From an uncultured Elioraea sp. (lineage in GTDB: Bacteria > Pseudomonadota > Alphaproteobacteria > Acetobacterales > Acetobacteraceae): a DNA stretch of 51,404 bases. Shown piece after piece: positions 9,202-19,451 of the stretch. The notes below the pieces were generated by a model. It saw nothing but the letters and a program-made list of their open reading frames with translations, ran no database searches and was not told the origin of the DNA. The position numbers and the translations under genes were made by a program. Where the stretch lies: assembly GCA_938010425.1 (NCBI GenBank), contig CALLUO010000048.1, positions 1-51,404 of the forward strand. Direction: 5' to 3'. Every line of letters begins with the position of its first letter. The stretch's first letter is position 1.

Positions 9202-9219
9202 CCCCGCGGCTTCGCGGGG
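9202..9219 (+). promoter_or_regulatory. Tetraloop hairpin in the argD 5' leader
   Basis: CCCCGCG (9202-9208) pairs exactly with CGCGGGG (9213-9219) around a GCTT loop, ending about 30 nt before the argD start. It is in the gap divergent from the chemoreceptor gene. It could stabilise the leader or take part in attenuation, but no leader peptide or competing stem was found. Confidence 0.35.
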
Positions 9220-9248
9220 CGAACCCTGAGAAGGATGGTGGACCGCCC

Positions 9249-10454
9249 GTGATCCCGCCTTTGATGCCGACCTACGCCCGCGCCGACCTCGCCTTCGAGC
9301 GGGGTGAAGGCGCGCGCCTGTGGGCGACAGACGGGCGACGCTTTCTCGACTTCAGCTCCGGCATCGCGACCAACGCGGTTGGCCACGCGCACCCGCACCT
9401 TGTGCAGGCCATCTGCGAACAGGCGGGCAGGGTGATGCACGTCTCCAACCTCTACCGCATCCCCGAGGCGGAACGGCTGGCTGCGCGGCACGTTGACGCC
9501 TCCTTCGCCGACAGCGTCTTCTTCTGTAACTCAGGGGCGGAGGCGAACGAGGGCATGGTCAAAGCGATGCGCAAGACCATGGCCGAAACCGGCCGGCCGG
9601 AACGTTGGCGGATCATCACCTTCGAGGGTGCTTTTCACGGCCGCACGCTCGCCATGCTGGCCGCCACCGGCAACCCGAAATACCTCGAGGGCTTTGGGCC
9701 GAAGGTGGATGGGTTCGACCAGGTGCCGTTCGGCAACCTGAACGCGGTGCGCGACGCTATCACGCCCGCCACCGCCGGCATCATTGTCGAACCTGTTCAG
9801 GGCGAGGGTGGCGTGCGGCCGGCCACGCTCGAGTTCCTGCGCGCTCTCCGCGCCACCTGCGACGAGTTCGGTCTTCTCCTCGGCCTCGATGAGGTGCAGA
9901 TCGGCATGGGCCGGTCTGGCAGGCTGTGGGCGCATGAATGGGCCGGCATCGAGCCCGATGTCATGTCCGCCGCTAAAGGCATCGGCGGCGGCTTTCCCCT
10001 CGGCGCCATTTTGGCCAAGGAGCACGTGGCGAAGCACCTGAAGCCGGGCAGCCACGGCACAACCTTTGGCGGCAACCCGCTGGCCTGCGCGGCGGGGAAC
10101 GCGGTGCTCGACATCATCCTCGCGCCTGGGTTTCTCCAGCGGGTCGATCGCGTCGCGCGCCACCTTTGGCGCGCCCTGGTTGCGCTCAAGGACCGCCACG
10201 CCGACCTGGTCGAAGAGGTGCGCGGTGCGGGGCTCCTGCTCGGCCTGAAGCTGCGCGAGCCCGCCACCAACACGGACTTGCAGGAGCGGGCCCTCGCCGA
10301 GGGCCTGCTGACGGTTGCCGCCGGGCAGAACGTGCTCAGGCTCGCACCGCCCCTCATTATCACCGAGGCGGAGGCCGACGAGGCGGTCGATCTTTTGGAT
10401 CGCGCGCTCGTCCGGCTGCGCGCATCGCTGCCCGAGCCTGTGGCTGCCGCATGA
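9249..10454 (+). CDS. argD: Acetylornithine aminotransferase
   Basis: PLP enzyme converting N-acetylglutamate semialdehyde to N-acetylornithine; class III aminotransferase. 401 residues from a GTG ([20 protein letters not shown]). Seen are [80 protein letters not shown] (Schiff-base Lys) and [14 protein letters not shown]. The frame opens earlier (9165), but the family start is the GTG at 9249, preceded by a GAAGGATGG stretch. An internal ATG at 9264 is the other possibility. First gene of argD-argF-hslO, all joined by short overlaps. Confidence 0.95.
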   Translation: MIPPLMPTYARADLAFERGEGARLWATDGRRFLDFSSGIATNAVGHAHPHLVQAICEQAGRVMHVSNLYRIPEAERLAARHVDASFADSVFFCNSGAEANEGMVKAMRKTMAETGRPERWRIITFEGAFHGRTLAMLAATGNPKYLEGFGPKVDGFDQVPFGNLNAVRDAITPATAGIIVEPVQGEGGVRPATLEFLRALRATCDEFGLLLGLDEVQIGMGRSGRLWAHEWAGIEPDVMSAAKGIGGGFPLGAILAKEHVAKHLKPGSHGTTFGGNPLACAAGNAVLDIILAPGFLQRVDRVARHLWRALVALKDRHADLVEEVRGAGLLLGLKLREPATNTDLQERALAEGLLTVAAGQNVLRLAPPLIITEAEADEAVDLLDRALVRLRASLPEPVAAA

Positions 10455-11434
10455 GGGCAATGAACCCGCGGCCCGCCCTCCGACCCCCCACGCTGCCGAC
10501 GACGGCGACAGCAACGCCGCCGCGTCACTTCCTCGACGTCTCCGCGCTTGACCGCGCCACTTTGCGTCGCATCCTCGAGCTGGGCGCAGCGTTCAAGCGC
10601 GGCGAGGGGCCAGCCGCCAGCCGCCCGCTCACCGGCCGCACCCTCGCTTTGATTTTCGAGAAGCCCTCGACACGCACACGCGTCAGCTTCGAGGTCGCCA
10701 TGCGCCGGCTCGGCGGCGACGTGGTGGTGCTGAGCGCGAAGGAGATGCAGCTCGGTCGCGGCGAGACGGTGGCTGATACCGCCCGCGTGCTCTCCCGCTA
10801 TGTGGACGCCATCATGCTGCGCACGGACAGTGCGGCAAAGCTTGCCGAACTCGCTGCTGCCGCCACCGTGCCGGTGATCAATGGTCTCACCGACCAGTCG
10901 CACCCGTGTCAGATCATGGCGGACGTGATGACCTTTGAGGAGCACAAGGGCCCGATCGCCGGCCGGGTGATCGCCTGGTGCGGGGATGGCAATAATGTGG
11001 CGCGCAGCTGGATCCATGCCGCCGCCCGCTTCGGTTTCACGCTGCGTCTGGCGACACCAGAGAGTTTGCGCCCGCCGGCTGAGCTGATCGCTTGGGCGCG
11101 CGCCGAGGGGGCGACGATCGAACTCACTGAGGATCCGGTCGCGGCGGTGCGAGGTGCGGACGCGGTGGTAACCGACGCTTGGGTCAGCATGAGTGATGCG
11201 CCTGGCACGAACCGGCACAAGCTGCTTCGTCCTTTCCAGGTGAACGAAGCGCTGATGAGCCACGCGCCCGGCGCCATCTTCCTCCATTGCTTGCCAGCGC
11301 ATCGCGGCGAGGAGGTGACTGATGGCGTGCTCGACGGAGCGCAGTCGGTCGTGCTGGATGAGGCGGAGAATCGTCTGCACGCGCAGGCCGGCGTGCTGGC
11401 GTGGTGTCTCGAACCTGGCTCGGCTCGGCGGTGA
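10451..11434 (+). CDS. argF: Ornithine carbamoyltransferase, anabolic
   Basis: Makes citrulline from ornithine and carbamoyl phosphate. 327 residues. Carbamoyl-phosphate motif [12 protein letters not shown], then MLRTDS, the [11 protein letters not shown] segment, [18 protein letters not shown] (ornithine-binding region) and [13 protein letters not shown] near the C-terminus. The ATG at 10451 overlaps the argD stop as ATGA; an ATG at 10460 is an alternative. It feeds argG (2703-3935). Length and motifs are normal. Confidence 0.96.
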   Translation: MRAMNPRPALRPPTLPTTATATPPRHFLDVSALDRATLRRILELGAAFKRGEGPAASRPLTGRTLALIFEKPSTRTRVSFEVAMRRLGGDVVVLSAKEMQLGRGETVADTARVLSRYVDAIMLRTDSAAKLAELAAAATVPVINGLTDQSHPCQIMADVMTFEEHKGPIAGRVIAWCGDGNNVARSWIHAAARFGFTLRLATPESLRPPAELIAWARAEGATIELTEDPVAAVRGADAVVTDAWVSMSDAPGTNRHKLLRPFQVNEALMSHAPGAIFLHCLPAHRGEEVTDGVLDGAQSVVLDEAENRLHAQAGVLAWCLEPGSARR

Positions 11435-12378
11435 GCGCGTTCGCCTCTTCCCCTCGTGCGCGCACGCCGCCGCCGATCCTAACCGTTCCGGCTGCGGTTC
11501 GTCCCTTCTATCTTGAAGGGGCTCCGGTGCGCGGGCAGCTCGTTCGCCTCGGCCCCCTCGCGGACGCTTTGCTCACGCGCCACGACCTCACCGAACCGGT
11601 GGCGCGACTGCTGGGTGAGGCGTTGGCGCTGACCGCTGGGCTTGCTTCGGCGCTGAAGTTCGAGGGCTCATTCTCGCTGCAGGCGCGCGGGTCAGGCCCT
11701 GTCGACATGCTGCTCGCGGACTGCACGGGCCAGGGCGCTTTGCGGGGTTACGCGCGCGCTACTCGCGCCGGTGTCGAGGCCCTCGGCCCTTTGCCGTCTG
11801 CGGCTGCATTGCTTGGCCATGGACATTTAGCCTTCACCCTCGACCAGGGACCGGGCATGGACCGCTATCAGGGCATCGTGCCGCTTGAGGGCGAGACGCT
11901 GGCTGACCTGGCGCTTACTTGGTTCTCGGTCAGCCAACAGCTGGAGGCGTCGGTGGTGCTGGCGGCGGCGCCCACCGCGGCGGGCTGGCGCGCTGCGGCG
12001 CTGCTCTGCGAACGACTGGCCTTCGCCGGCGGCGAGGGGCGTCACCGCACTTCGGAGGAGGACGACGAGGCCTGGCGTCAGGCAGCGATGTTCGCCGCGT
12101 CGGTCACGCTGGAGGAGCTTCTCGATGAAAGCCTGCCCGCCGAACGGCTGCTGTGGCGCTTGTTCCATGAGTTCGCCCCGCGTGCCCAGGCACCGAAGCC
12201 GCTTTCCTTCGGCTGCCGCTGTTCGCGCGAGCGTATCGGCCGCGTGCTGGCGGGGTTCAATGCGGCCGACCTCGACGAAATGGCTGAGGACGGCACGATC
12301 ACCGTCACCTGCGAGTTCTGCAACGTTGACTTCCGCTTCGCCCGCGACGATGTGACAGCCGTGAGCGGCTCGGCCTGA
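11431..12378 (+). CDS. hslO: Redox-regulated chaperone Hsp33
   Basis: Zinc-dependent holdase chaperone activated by oxidative unfolding, cytoplasmic. 315 residues. The N-terminal Hsp33 fold includes [26 protein letters not shown] and QYQG-like [16 protein letters not shown]. The C-terminal redox switch has both cysteine pairs, CRC in [10 protein letters not shown] and CEFC in TCEFCNVDF. The start is a GTG at 11431 overlapping the argF stop as GTGA. Linkage of hslO to argDF recurs in Alphaproteobacteria. The 3' flank runs into a tandem repeat 20 nt after the stop. Confidence 0.95.
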   Translation: MSAFASSPRARTPPPILTVPAAVRPFYLEGAPVRGQLVRLGPLADALLTRHDLTEPVARLLGEALALTAGLASALKFEGSFSLQARGSGPVDMLLADCTGQGALRGYARATRAGVEALGPLPSAAALLGHGHLAFTLDQGPGMDRYQGIVPLEGETLADLALTWFSVSQQLEASVVLAAAPTAAGWRAAALLCERLAFAGGEGRHRTSEEDDEAWRQAAMFAASVTLEELLDESLPAERLLWRLFHEFAPRAQAPKPLSFGCRCSRERIGRVLAGFNAADLDEMAEDGTITVTCEFCNVDFRFARDDVTAVSGSA

Positions 12379-12398
12379 ACCGGACCAAGCACTCTGTC

Positions 12399-12494
12399 GC
12401 TGATGCCGTGCCTGCGTCGCATTGTCCTCTGCTGATGCCGTCCCCGAGTCGCATTGTCTTCCGCTGATGCCGTCCCCGCGTCGCACTGTCTTCG
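12399..12494 (+). repeat. Three tandem 32-bp units spanning the start of the lipoprotein gene
   Basis: Units lie at 12399-12430, 12431-12462 and 12463-12494. Each opens with GCTGATGCCGT and closes near TGTC(C/T)TC; units 2 and 3 differ at only a few bases. A degenerate fourth start (GCTGTCTGCGCCGTCTTG) follows at 12496 and a partial match precedes unit 1. Each unit carries an ATG, and because 32 is not a multiple of 3 the ATGs fall in different frames. The ATG of unit 3 (12467) opens the lipoprotein. There are no spacers, so it is not a CRISPR array. Confidence 0.85.
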
Positions 12495-13207
12495 CCGCTG
12501 TCTGCGCCGTCTTGGCCGGGTGTGCAGCGCCGGCAGATCCGCCGAGGCCCGTGCTGCGACCCTTTGACTATTCGCACCTTCTCCCCATTCGGCTCGATGT
12601 CGCCGAAGTCGAGATCGTCGAGGCATGGGTGCCGCCCCGCGCACCCCCGCACGTCGATCATCGCGCGCCGATCGAGCCCCGCGTCGCGGTGCGACGAATG
12701 CTCGAGGACCGTGTGCAGGCTTGGGGCCGGCAGGGCAAGGCACGCGCCGTCATCCTCGAGGCATCGCTGATCGAACAGCGCCTGCCACGCGAGGGCGGGG
12801 TTGGCGCCCTGTTCACCACGCAACAAAGTGAGCGCTACACGCTCACCCTCTCCGTCAGGCTTGAGGTAGAAGGCGCGCCTGGAGGGTCAGGTTCAGCGCA
12901 GGCGACGGTGACGCGCAGGCGCACCGTGGCGGAAGGCACCTCGCTCGCGGCGCGCGAGGCGCTTTGGCACGAGATGCTGGTCAGCGCCATGGACGACCCA
13001 CAGGGGCTGAATGTCGAGTTCGAGTTCCAGGTGCGGCGGGCGTTGCGTGCCATGCTGGCCCCGGATGGCGCGGTGCGGGCTACCGCTGTTGGCGGGGTCG
13101 AGAGGCAGCCCCTGCCGCCGCCTTCGGCGCCGCAGCCCGGCTTGCAGATGGCACCAAGCGGGCTCGCTCCGGCCTCTGGCACGCTCGGCACCCTGCCGAT
13201 GCGCTGA
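12467..13207 (+). CDS. Putative outer-membrane lipoprotein, function unknown
   Basis: 246 residues. The N-terminus MPSPRRTVFAAVCAVLAGCA has basic residues, a hydrophobic stretch and a LAGC lipobox, so lipidation at Cys19 is predicted. The body has a mixed alpha/beta look with IVEAWVPPR, RVQAWGRQGKARAVILEASL and YTLTLSVRLEVEG, recalling small proteobacterial lipoproteins with a conserved helix-strand repeat. The last 40 residues are Pro/Gly-rich and likely disordered. The frame continues upstream to 12422 through the tandem repeat, but the signal peptide fixes the start at 12467. recR follows 36 nt later, so co-transcription is possible. No function assigned. Confidence 0.75.
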   Translation: MPSPRRTVFAAVCAVLAGCAAPADPPRPVLRPFDYSHLLPIRLDVAEVEIVEAWVPPRAPPHVDHRAPIEPRVAVRRMLEDRVQAWGRQGKARAVILEASLIEQRLPREGGVGALFTTQQSERYTLTLSVRLEVEGAPGGSGSAQATVTRRRTVAEGTSLAAREALWHEMLVSAMDDPQGLNVEFEFQVRRALRAMLAPDGAVRATAVGGVERQPLPPPSAPQPGLQMAPSGLAPASGTLGTLPMR

Positions 13208-13243
13208 CCACCGGTCGTCGCTGTTGGGAGAGATCGTTGGGGC

Positions 13244-13834
13244 ATGGGCGCGGAACTGGAGCGTCTGATCGCAGCTCTGGCCCGGCTGCCTGGCTTGGGG
13301 CCCCGCAGCGCTCGGCGTGCAGCGCTGGCTCTGGTCGAGAAACGCGAAACCCTGCTTGGGCCGCTGGTGTTAGCCTTAGAGGCGGCGGCGGCCAAGATTC
13401 GCCCCTGTTCCCTCTGCGGCAATCTCGACAGTACCGATCCTTGCTCGATCTGCAGCGATCCGTCGCGTGATGGGCGGGTGATCTGCGTCGTCGAGACGGT
13501 GGGCGATCTGTGGGCGATCGAGCGTGCGCGTGCGCATCGCGGTACGTATCACGTGCTGGGTGGCACGCTTTCCGCGCTGGCTGGCCGTGGTCCGGACGAT
13601 CTCCGCATCGATCCGCTGTTGCAACGCGTGGCCTCCGGCAACGTCACCGAGGTCATCCTCGCCACTTCGGCCACGGTGGACGGCCAGGCGACAGCACACT
13701 GGGTGGCAGACCGTCTCGCCGCCTTTCCCGTCACGATCACGCGGCTGGCCTACGGTGTGCCCATCGGCGGCGAATTGGGCGCGCTCGACGATGGCACGCT
13801 CGCCGCCGCGTTGCGCGCGCGCCGTCCGGTCTGA
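13244..13834 (+). CDS. recR: Recombination protein RecR
   Basis: Loads RecA with RecO (and RecF) at gaps. 196 residues. The helix-hairpin-helix is near residues 8-30 ([17 protein letters not shown]). A zinc finger follows with CSLCGN and CSIC, then the Toprim domain with [33 protein letters not shown] and a Walker B-like [14 protein letters not shown]. Length is normal. The usual upstream partners dnaX and ybaB are absent here; the lipoprotein gene precedes it instead. Confidence 0.95.
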   Translation: MGAELERLIAALARLPGLGPRSARRAALALVEKRETLLGPLVLALEAAAAKIRPCSLCGNLDSTDPCSICSDPSRDGRVICVVETVGDLWAIERARAHRGTYHVLGGTLSALAGRGPDDLRIDPLLQRVASGNVTEVILATSATVDGQATAHWVADRLAAFPVTITRLAYGVPIGGELGALDDGTLAAALRARRPV

Positions 13835-13841
13835 CCTCTGA

Positions 13842-15087
13842 GCCCGCTGTCAGCACATAGACCGCCGCCTGCGTCATCAGGGAGGCGATCGTTCCCGCCA
13901 CCACCGCTGGCAGGCCGAGACGCGCGATGTCGTCGCGCCAGTCGGGCACGAGCGTGATCAGCCCGCCCAGCATGATGCAGAGGCTGCCTGGGTTGGCGAC
14001 GCCACGGAGCGCATAGGCAAGGATGATCCCTCTTCATTCCGACATCGTGTCGATGACGCGCGCCAACTCGAGATAGGCAACGAACTCCTTGAGAATGTTT
14101 TGAGCCCAAACAGGCGCCCGGCTTTCGCACTCTCCGCCCACGGATACCAAGGAGCAAGGTAACTGGGCGCATGGCAACACCCGCCCAAGGCTGCAGCGTG
14201 TCGCCCGTCCACGGCACGATGGCCTGGTTGGCGAGCGCAAAGAGGGGGGATGAAGACAATCAGGGAAGGGATTACGCCGAACGTGATCGCGAGCCCCTCC
14301 GCCGTGCCGCGCGCGATCGCCTCCATCGAGGTCGCCTAACGCTGCGGTGGCGCAGCTTCGGGCCCGCGATCGACTGCAGTGTCGATTGGCAACATCAGTC
14401 GCGCCACCAGCACCGCGGCAGGCGCGCTGATCACGCTCGCGGTGAGCACGGGCCGCGCTGCATCGGGCAGGGCCTCGCGCAGGAAGACAGCGTAGATAGC
14501 GAGCGTGTTGCCGCTGTTCGTTGCCATCCCGGCCGTCATCACCACGAAGAGTTCGGCCCGCGATAGCCCGGCGAGCGAAAGACGGACGAGCAAGGGGGCC
14601 TAGACCATGCCCACGAACACGTTGGCGGCGGGGGCGAAGCCAGCCGTGGCCGAGAGCCCAAAGCGGCGGCACAGCAGGCGGGCAAGCGCGCCGACCAGGA
14701 ACGGCAGCACGCCGAGCCGGTAGAGAAGGGCCGGAAGCGCACCGACGACCAGGATCAGCGGCAGAGCTCTGAAGGCGAGGATGAAGGAGGCACCCGGCGT
14801 GGTCTCGGCAAAGGGAAGGGGGCCTTCGCCGAAATAGCCGAAGACGAAGGACATTCCCGCTTCCGTTGCACGCTGCAGGGAGTTGATGCCGCTGCCAATC
14901 TGGCCAAGCGCGGAGCCCAGCACTGGCACGCAGAGAATGAGCGCGGCAAGCCCGAATGGCAGTGCGAGACCTAAGCCGATGGCACCCCAGGGGGGACGGC
15001 CCTGCGCCGAGTGGCGACGAGCCTCCAACCCCAGGCAACGGCGACGAGAAGGAGGAGCCTGAGCCCTAAAGCGAGTTGCGCCTCGAC
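13842..15087 (-). pseudogene. Decayed NupC-type concentrative nucleoside transporter
   Basis: Reading right to left, pieces of one CNT-family permease appear in order but in changing frames: [151 protein letters not shown] and ALRGVANPGSLCIMLGG. Lesions are a frameshift in a C-run near 15000, amber stops at 14600-14602 and 14336-14338, and shifts near 14250, 14130 and 14035. A start codon also seems lost (GTC at 15087). An intact copy would be a cation-coupled nucleoside importer of the inner membrane. It follows purH on the same strand. Confidence 0.9.
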
Positions 15088-15110
15088 CTAGCCTCCAGCT
15101 GCCGCGCGTA

Positions 15111-16688
15111 TCAGTGGCGGAAGTGCCGCGTGCCGGTGAACACCATCGCTAACCCCCGCTCGTCGGCGGCAGCGATCACCTCAGCATCGCGCACGCTGCC
15201 GCCGGGCTGGATCACTGCAGTGGCTCCTGCCTCGGCGGCAGCGATAAGCCCGTCGGCGAAAGGAAAGAACGCATCTGAAGCAACGACTGACCCGCGCGCT
15301 AGGCTTTCGCTACGGCCCGCCAGCTTCGCGGCCTCAGTGCCCTTCCAGGCAGCGATGCGGGCAGCGTCGACCCGGCTCATCTGCCCAGCCCCGATGCCGA
15401 CCGTGGCGAGGTCCTTGGCGTAGACGATGGCGTTCGACTTCACGTGCTTGGCGATACGGAAGGCGAAGATCATATCGGCGCGCTCCTGCTCCGTCGGCTC
15501 ACGCCTGGTCACCACACGCAAGCTGGTGCAGTCGATGCGGGCGGCATCGCGAGTCTGAGCAAGAAAGCCGCCCGAGACGGTGCGTACCACAAGTCCCGGC
15601 GCAGCGGGATCAGGCACTCCCCCCGCAAGCAGCAGGCGTAGATTTTTCTTCGTGGCGAACACCGCCTTAGCATCCTCGGTTGCATCGGGCGCGATCACTA
15701 CCTCGGTGAATATGGACGCGATTTTCTCCGCTACAGCGCGATCAAGCGTGCGGTTGGCGGCGACGATGCCGCCGAAGGCCGAGACGGGATCGCAACGGAG
15801 TGCCTTGTCCCACGCCTCGGCGAGGGTGGGCGCGACCGCCGCCCCGCACGGATTAGCATGCTTGACGATGACGATCGCGGGGTCGTCGAACTCAGCCACG
15901 CACTCATAGGCGGCATCGGTGTCCGCGATGTTGTTGTAAGAGAGTTCCTTGCCCTGCACCTGTACGGACGTGGCCACACCGGGACGGACATCGGTGAGGT
16001 AGAAGGCGGCCTGCTGGTGCGGGTTTTCGCCATAACGGAGCCTTTGCCGGAGGGCGCCGGGGAGGATCAGACGAGGCGGGAAGAGGTCGCCCTGCTGGCT
16101 GGCGAACCAGGACGCGATGGCCGCGTCGTAGGCTGCTGTGCGGGCGAAGGCCTCCGCAGCGAGCCGCCGTCGTGTGGCCAGAGTTGTGCCGCCGTGTTGC
16201 GCAAGCTCCTGAGCGATCGATGCGTACTGCGATGGGTCGGTGGCGATCGCAACTGCGTGGTGGTTTTTCGCCGCCGCGCGGATCATTGCCGGGCCGCCAA
16301 TGTCGATCTGCTCGATGCAGTCGGCATAGGGCGCGTGAGAGCCTACAGTATCCTCGAACGGATAGAGGGTGACGGCGACGAGGTCGATCGGTGCGATGCC
16401 GTGGCGATCGAGGTCGGCCAAATGCTCAGTCCTATCGCGGCGCGCGAGAATGCCGGCATGGATCTGTGGGGCGAGGGTTTTCACCCGTCCCTCCAGAATT
16501 TCCGGCAAGCCGGTGATAGCGGAGACCTCGGTAACGGCAAGCCCAGCCTCGCGTAGGGCGCGCGCTGTGCCGCCGGTGGAGATCAGTTCGGCGCCGTGCT
16601 CTGCGAGCGCGCAGGCAAATTCGACAAGACCCGCCTTATTAGAGACGGAAAGGAGGGCACGGCGAACGGGGAAAACGACGTCGGACAT
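15111..16688 (-). CDS. purH: Bifunctional AICAR transformylase / IMP cyclohydrolase
   Basis: Last two steps of de novo IMP synthesis. 525 residues from [20 protein letters not shown]. The N-terminal cyclohydrolase (MGS-like) part has [17 protein letters not shown] and [15 protein letters not shown]. The C-terminal transformylase part has [13 protein letters not shown], the conserved [10 protein letters not shown] segment, [50 protein letters not shown] and the terminal [11 protein letters not shown]. The frame opens 4 codons earlier, but MSDV is the family start. Its promoter is probably in the 71-nt gap to fpr, unless it is read through from marR-fpr. Confidence 0.97.
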   Translation of the reverse strand: MSDVVFPVRRALLSVSNKAGLVEFACALAEHGAELISTGGTARALREAGLAVTEVSAITGLPEILEGRVKTLAPQIHAGILARRDRTEHLADLDRHGIAPIDLVAVTLYPFEDTVGSHAPYADCIEQIDIGGPAMIRAAAKNHHAVAIATDPSQYASIAQELAQHGGTTLATRRRLAAEAFARTAAYDAAIASWFASQQGDLFPPRLILPGALRQRLRYGENPHQQAAFYLTDVRPGVATSVQVQGKELSYNNIADTDAAYECVAEFDDPAIVIVKHANPCGAAVAPTLAEAWDKALRCDPVSAFGGIVAANRTLDRAVAEKIASIFTEVVIAPDATEDAKAVFATKKNLRLLLAGGVPDPAAPGLVVRTVSGGFLAQTRDAARIDCTSLRVVTRREPTEQERADMIFAFRIAKHVKSNAIVYAKDLATVGIGAGQMSRVDAARIAAWKGTEAAKLAGRSESLARGSVVASDAFFPFADGLIAAAEAGATAVIQPGGSVRDAEVIAAADERGLAMVFTGTRHFRH

Positions 16689-16759
16689 AGCGCGGACCAT
16701 AGCGGAACCGCGCCGCAGCTGAAGGGGCTGCCGTGCAGTATGCTGTTGCGTTGAGCGGT

Positions 16760-17569
16760 TTACTTTTCAACGAAGGCCTTTTCGATGACGTAGGTGCCCG
16801 GTCGGCCGGATGAGCCTTCGTCGAAGCCCTCGCGTTCGGCGATGGCGCGGAGTTCCGCCAGCATGTCCGGCCCGCCGCAGATCATGATGCGATCCTCCGC
16901 GGGGTCGAGTCCGCCGCGGCCCAAGTCTCGGAACAGTGTGCCATCCTCGATGAAGGTGGTGATGCGGCCTTGGCGGTAGAATGGCTCGCGCGTCACGGTT
17001 GGGTAGTAGACAAGCTTCGCCCGAACCTCCTCGCCGAGGAACTCGTGGTTCGGGAGATCCTTTGTGATCCATTCGCGGTAGGCGAGCTCGCGCTCGAAAC
17101 GGCAGGTATGGGTCAGCACCACGCGGTCGAAGCGGGCATAGGTCTCTGGGTCCTTGATGATGGACATGAACGGGGCGAGTCCTGTTCCGGTGGCGAACAG
17201 GAACAAGGTGCGCCCGGGCAGCAGATAGGAAACGACGAGGGTGCCTGTTGACTTGCGCCCGACATAGACTTGATCCCCGGGGCGGATGTGCTGCAGCCGG
17301 GAGGTGAGCGGCCCGTTTGGCACCTTGATGGAGAGGAACTCGAGCTGGTCTTCCCAGTTCGCCGACACCATGGAGTAGGCGCGCAGCAGAGGCTTGCCCT
17401 CCACCTGGATGCCGATCATGGTGAATTCGCCATTCTCAAACCGAAACGAGCGGTTGCGCGTGGCGGTGAAGGAGAACAGAGTCTCGGTCCAGTGGTGGAC
17501 GGAGGTGACCGTCTCAACGAAGAGCGCGCCCGTGGGTTGAAGGCGGGTCTGCAGGACGTCCGTGGTCAT
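16760..17569 (-). CDS. fpr: Ferredoxin/flavodoxin-NADP+ reductase
   Basis: FAD enzyme moving electrons between NADPH and ferredoxin or flavodoxin. 269 residues. The FAD-binding part has the [16 protein letters not shown] motif (RxYS) and [14 protein letters not shown]. The NADP part has [15 protein letters not shown] and [12 protein letters not shown]. It ends VIEKAFVEK, close to the subclass seen in many Proteobacteria. Its ATG overlaps the marR stop as ATGA, so the two are probably coupled and redox or drug response is a plausible context. Homology excludes the longer frame to 17875. Confidence 0.92.
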   Translation of the reverse strand: MTTDVLQTRLQPTGALFVETVTSVHHWTETLFSFTATRNRSFRFENGEFTMIGIQVEGKPLLRAYSMVSANWEDQLEFLSIKVPNGPLTSRLQHIRPGDQVYVGRKSTGTLVVSYLLPGRTLFLFATGTGLAPFMSIIKDPETYARFDRVVLTHTCRFERELAYREWITKDLPNHEFLGEEVRAKLVYYPTVTREPFYRQGRITTFIEDGTLFRDLGRGGLDPAEDRIMICGGPDMLAELRAIAEREGFDEGSSGRPGTYVIEKAFVEK

Positions 17570-18042
17570 GCGAAGGCCATGCGAGTGAGGAGTTTCAAGA
17601 AGATCGTGCGTTCCGCTGCATCGAGCGGGGCGAGGGTTGCGTCGCTGATGGCGCGCGCGATTGGCAGCGTCGTTGCGACAAGCGCGTGGCCAGCCTGGGT
17701 GGCGGACAGTAACCGGGTTCGGCGGTCGGTCGGGTCGGCGGACTGAACAACTAGGCCGCGAGCGACAAGGCGGCGCACCACGCCCTGCGTGGTGGCTGGG
17801 TCCATCGCTGTCAGCCGCCCCAATTTGTTCTGCGTGGTCGGTCCGTGCCTGACGAGGGTGAACAGCGCTGCCCACTGCATGGGCGTCAGCGCAGCCGAGC
17901 CGATCCGCTCCTGGAACAGGGCAGCATGCCGCTGATGGGCGCGACGCAGCAGGTGTCCGACTTGCCGCTCCAGCGTATACTCATCGTGTTCGGCTGGGCG
18001 CTCTTGTCCAGGGTCAAGTGCCTTGCTGACGATGCTGCTCAC
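17566..18042 (-). CDS. MarR-family transcriptional regulator
   Basis: 158-residue winged-helix regulator. DNA-binding region: LTPMQWAALFTLVRHGPTTQNKLGR, then MDPATTQGVVRRLVARGLVV and the wing VQSADPTDRRTRLLSATQAG. The terminal helices (APLDAAERTIFLKLLTRMA) suit dimerisation. The start is taken as a GTG at 18042; the frame stays open upstream without family-like sequence. A 12-bp palindrome 22 bp upstream is a likely autoregulatory operator. It overlaps fpr, which it probably controls. The ligand is unknown, and the divergent TRAP operon could be a second target. Confidence 0.88.
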   Translation of the reverse strand: MSSIVSKALDPGQERPAEHDEYTLERQVGHLLRRAHQRHAALFQERIGSAALTPMQWAALFTLVRHGPTTQNKLGRLTAMDPATTQGVVRRLVARGLVVQSADPTDRRTRLLSATQAGHALVATTLPIARAISDATLAPLDAAERTIFLKLLTRMAFA

Positions 18043-18064
18043 GATGGAAGTGGCCTCGAGTTTA

Positions 18065-18076
18065 TTTGTACACAAA
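18065..18076. promoter_or_regulatory. Palindrome TTTGTACACAAA, candidate MarR operator
   Basis: TTTGT and ACAAA flank a central AC, a perfect dyad, 22 bp upstream of the marR GTG. It stands in an AT-rich stretch in otherwise GC-rich DNA. MarR proteins usually bind such short palindromes near their own promoters. The 242-nt gap also carries the promoter of the divergent dctP gene, so one dimer could act on both. Confidence 0.5.
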
Positions 18077-18284
18077 CAATCGCACAAGGACCCTTGGTTG
18101 TCAAAAGCCAATCTCTCGTGCATCGCCTGCGTGTAAGACGGTTTTCCGAACGGCACGGGCGCGAAGGGAGTCTTGCAGGCAACGGGGCGCTGTGGTTTGA
18201 CCCAAGTCATCCGGCTCGTCGGAGGGTGCGCAACATGGTGACATCCCCGGCCAGACCCAGGGACGACCCAGGGAGGGAGACGAA

Positions 18285-19433
18285 ATGACGCAACCCAGAA
18301 TGCCTCGTGCAAACCGACGCGGGTTTCTCAAAAGGGCAGCACTCGGTGGCGCCGTGGTGGCCGCCGGCAGTTTGGCCGCACCTCAGGTCAGTCGTGCTCA
18401 GACGGTGACGTGGCGGTTCCAGTCCACTTGGCCCTCGCGCGACATCTTCCACGAATTCGCCGCCGACTTTGTGAAACGCGTCAATGACATGGGTGGAGGT
18501 CGGCTGCGCCTCGAACTGCTTCCGGCCGGCGCTGTGGTGCCCGCCTTCCAGCTGATCGATGCGGTGCATGCCGGTACCCTCGATGGCGGACATGGCGTTT
18601 CGGCCTATTGGTTTGGGCGCAACAAGGCGTTCAGCCTGTTCGGCACTGCCCCGCCGTGGTTCCGCGATGCCAACAACTTTCTTGGTTGGTTCTACTATGG
18701 TGGCGGGCGTGAACTCTATGACGAGCTCATCCAAGACATTCTGAAGCTCAACGTGATCGGCTTTCAGTCAGGGCCGATGCCTTGCCAACCGCTCGGTTGG
18801 TTCAAGAACCCCATCGAGCGAGTCGAGCAGCTGCGCGGGCTAAAATACCGCACTGTCGGGCTCGCCACTGACCTGTTTAACGAGCTCGGCGCTGCCGTCG
18901 TTGCCCTGCCCGGCGGCGAGATCGTGCCCGCTCTTGAGCGCGGCGTAATCGACGGAGCGGAGTTCAACAACCCCTCTTCCGATCGGGCACTCGGCTTCCC
19001 CGATGTCTCCAAGGTCTACATGCTGCAGTCGTTCCATCAGCATACCGAGACCTTCGAGGTGCTGTTCAACAAAACGAAGTTTGACGCTCTGCCGGACGAG
19101 ATGAAGGCGATCATCCGTCATGCAGCGGAGGCGGCCTCGGCTGATATGTCGTGGAAGCTGCAGGATCGCTACCCGAAGGATTTGATCGCGATGACGCAGC
19201 AGCAAGGCGTCCGCGCGATCACCACACCGCGTCCGATTCTCGAAGCCCAGCTGCAGGCCTGGGACCGCGTGGTGGCGCGGCTGGAGAGCGATCAGTCCTC
19301 GCCGGCAGCGGGTCCCTTCTTCAAAAAGGTCTGCGACAGCCAGCGCGCCTGGTGCCGCACCACGGGCACCTATTTCCTGCGAAATGAGGCGCCGTCGGTG
19401 CTCGCCTTCAACCATTTCTTCGCCCGCGGCTGA
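18285..19433 (+). CDS. dctP: TRAP transporter solute-binding protein DctP
   Basis: Periplasmic receptor of a tripartite ATP-independent transporter. 382 residues. A Tat-type signal is present (RANRRGFLKRAALGG, cleavage likely after SRAQ). The mature protein has QSTWPSRDIFHEFAADF, VSAYWFGRN, LKYRTVGLATDLF with the conserved binding Arg region, LPGGEIVPALERGVIDGAEF and HQHTETFEVLFN. These resemble DctP-family proteins binding 2-oxo acids or other carboxylates (TakP-like); the true ligand is not shown. A GGGAGGGAG ribosome site precedes the ATG. A hairpin separates it from dctQ. Confidence 0.93.
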   Translation: MTQPRMPRANRRGFLKRAALGGAVVAAGSLAAPQVSRAQTVTWRFQSTWPSRDIFHEFAADFVKRVNDMGGGRLRLELLPAGAVVPAFQLIDAVHAGTLDGGHGVSAYWFGRNKAFSLFGTAPPWFRDANNFLGWFYYGGGRELYDELIQDILKLNVIGFQSGPMPCQPLGWFKNPIERVEQLRGLKYRTVGLATDLFNELGAAVVALPGGEIVPALERGVIDGAEFNNPSSDRALGFPDVSKVYMLQSFHQHTETFEVLFNKTKFDALPDEMKAIIRHAAEAASADMSWKLQDRYPKDLIAMTQQQGVRAITTPRPILEAQLQAWDRVVARLESDQSSPAAGPFFKKVCDSQRAWCRTTGTYFLRNEAPSVLAFNHFFARG

Positions 19434-19451
19434 CCGCTGCGAGCCAAAAGC

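Noticed and set aside
9797-11380. A 527-codon minus-strand frame opposite argD-argF
   Set aside because: It is antisense to two clearly conserved genes and has shadow-type composition.
12399-12494. Possible CRISPR array near hslO
   Set aside because: The 32-bp units are contiguous with no spacers, so it is a tandem repeat.
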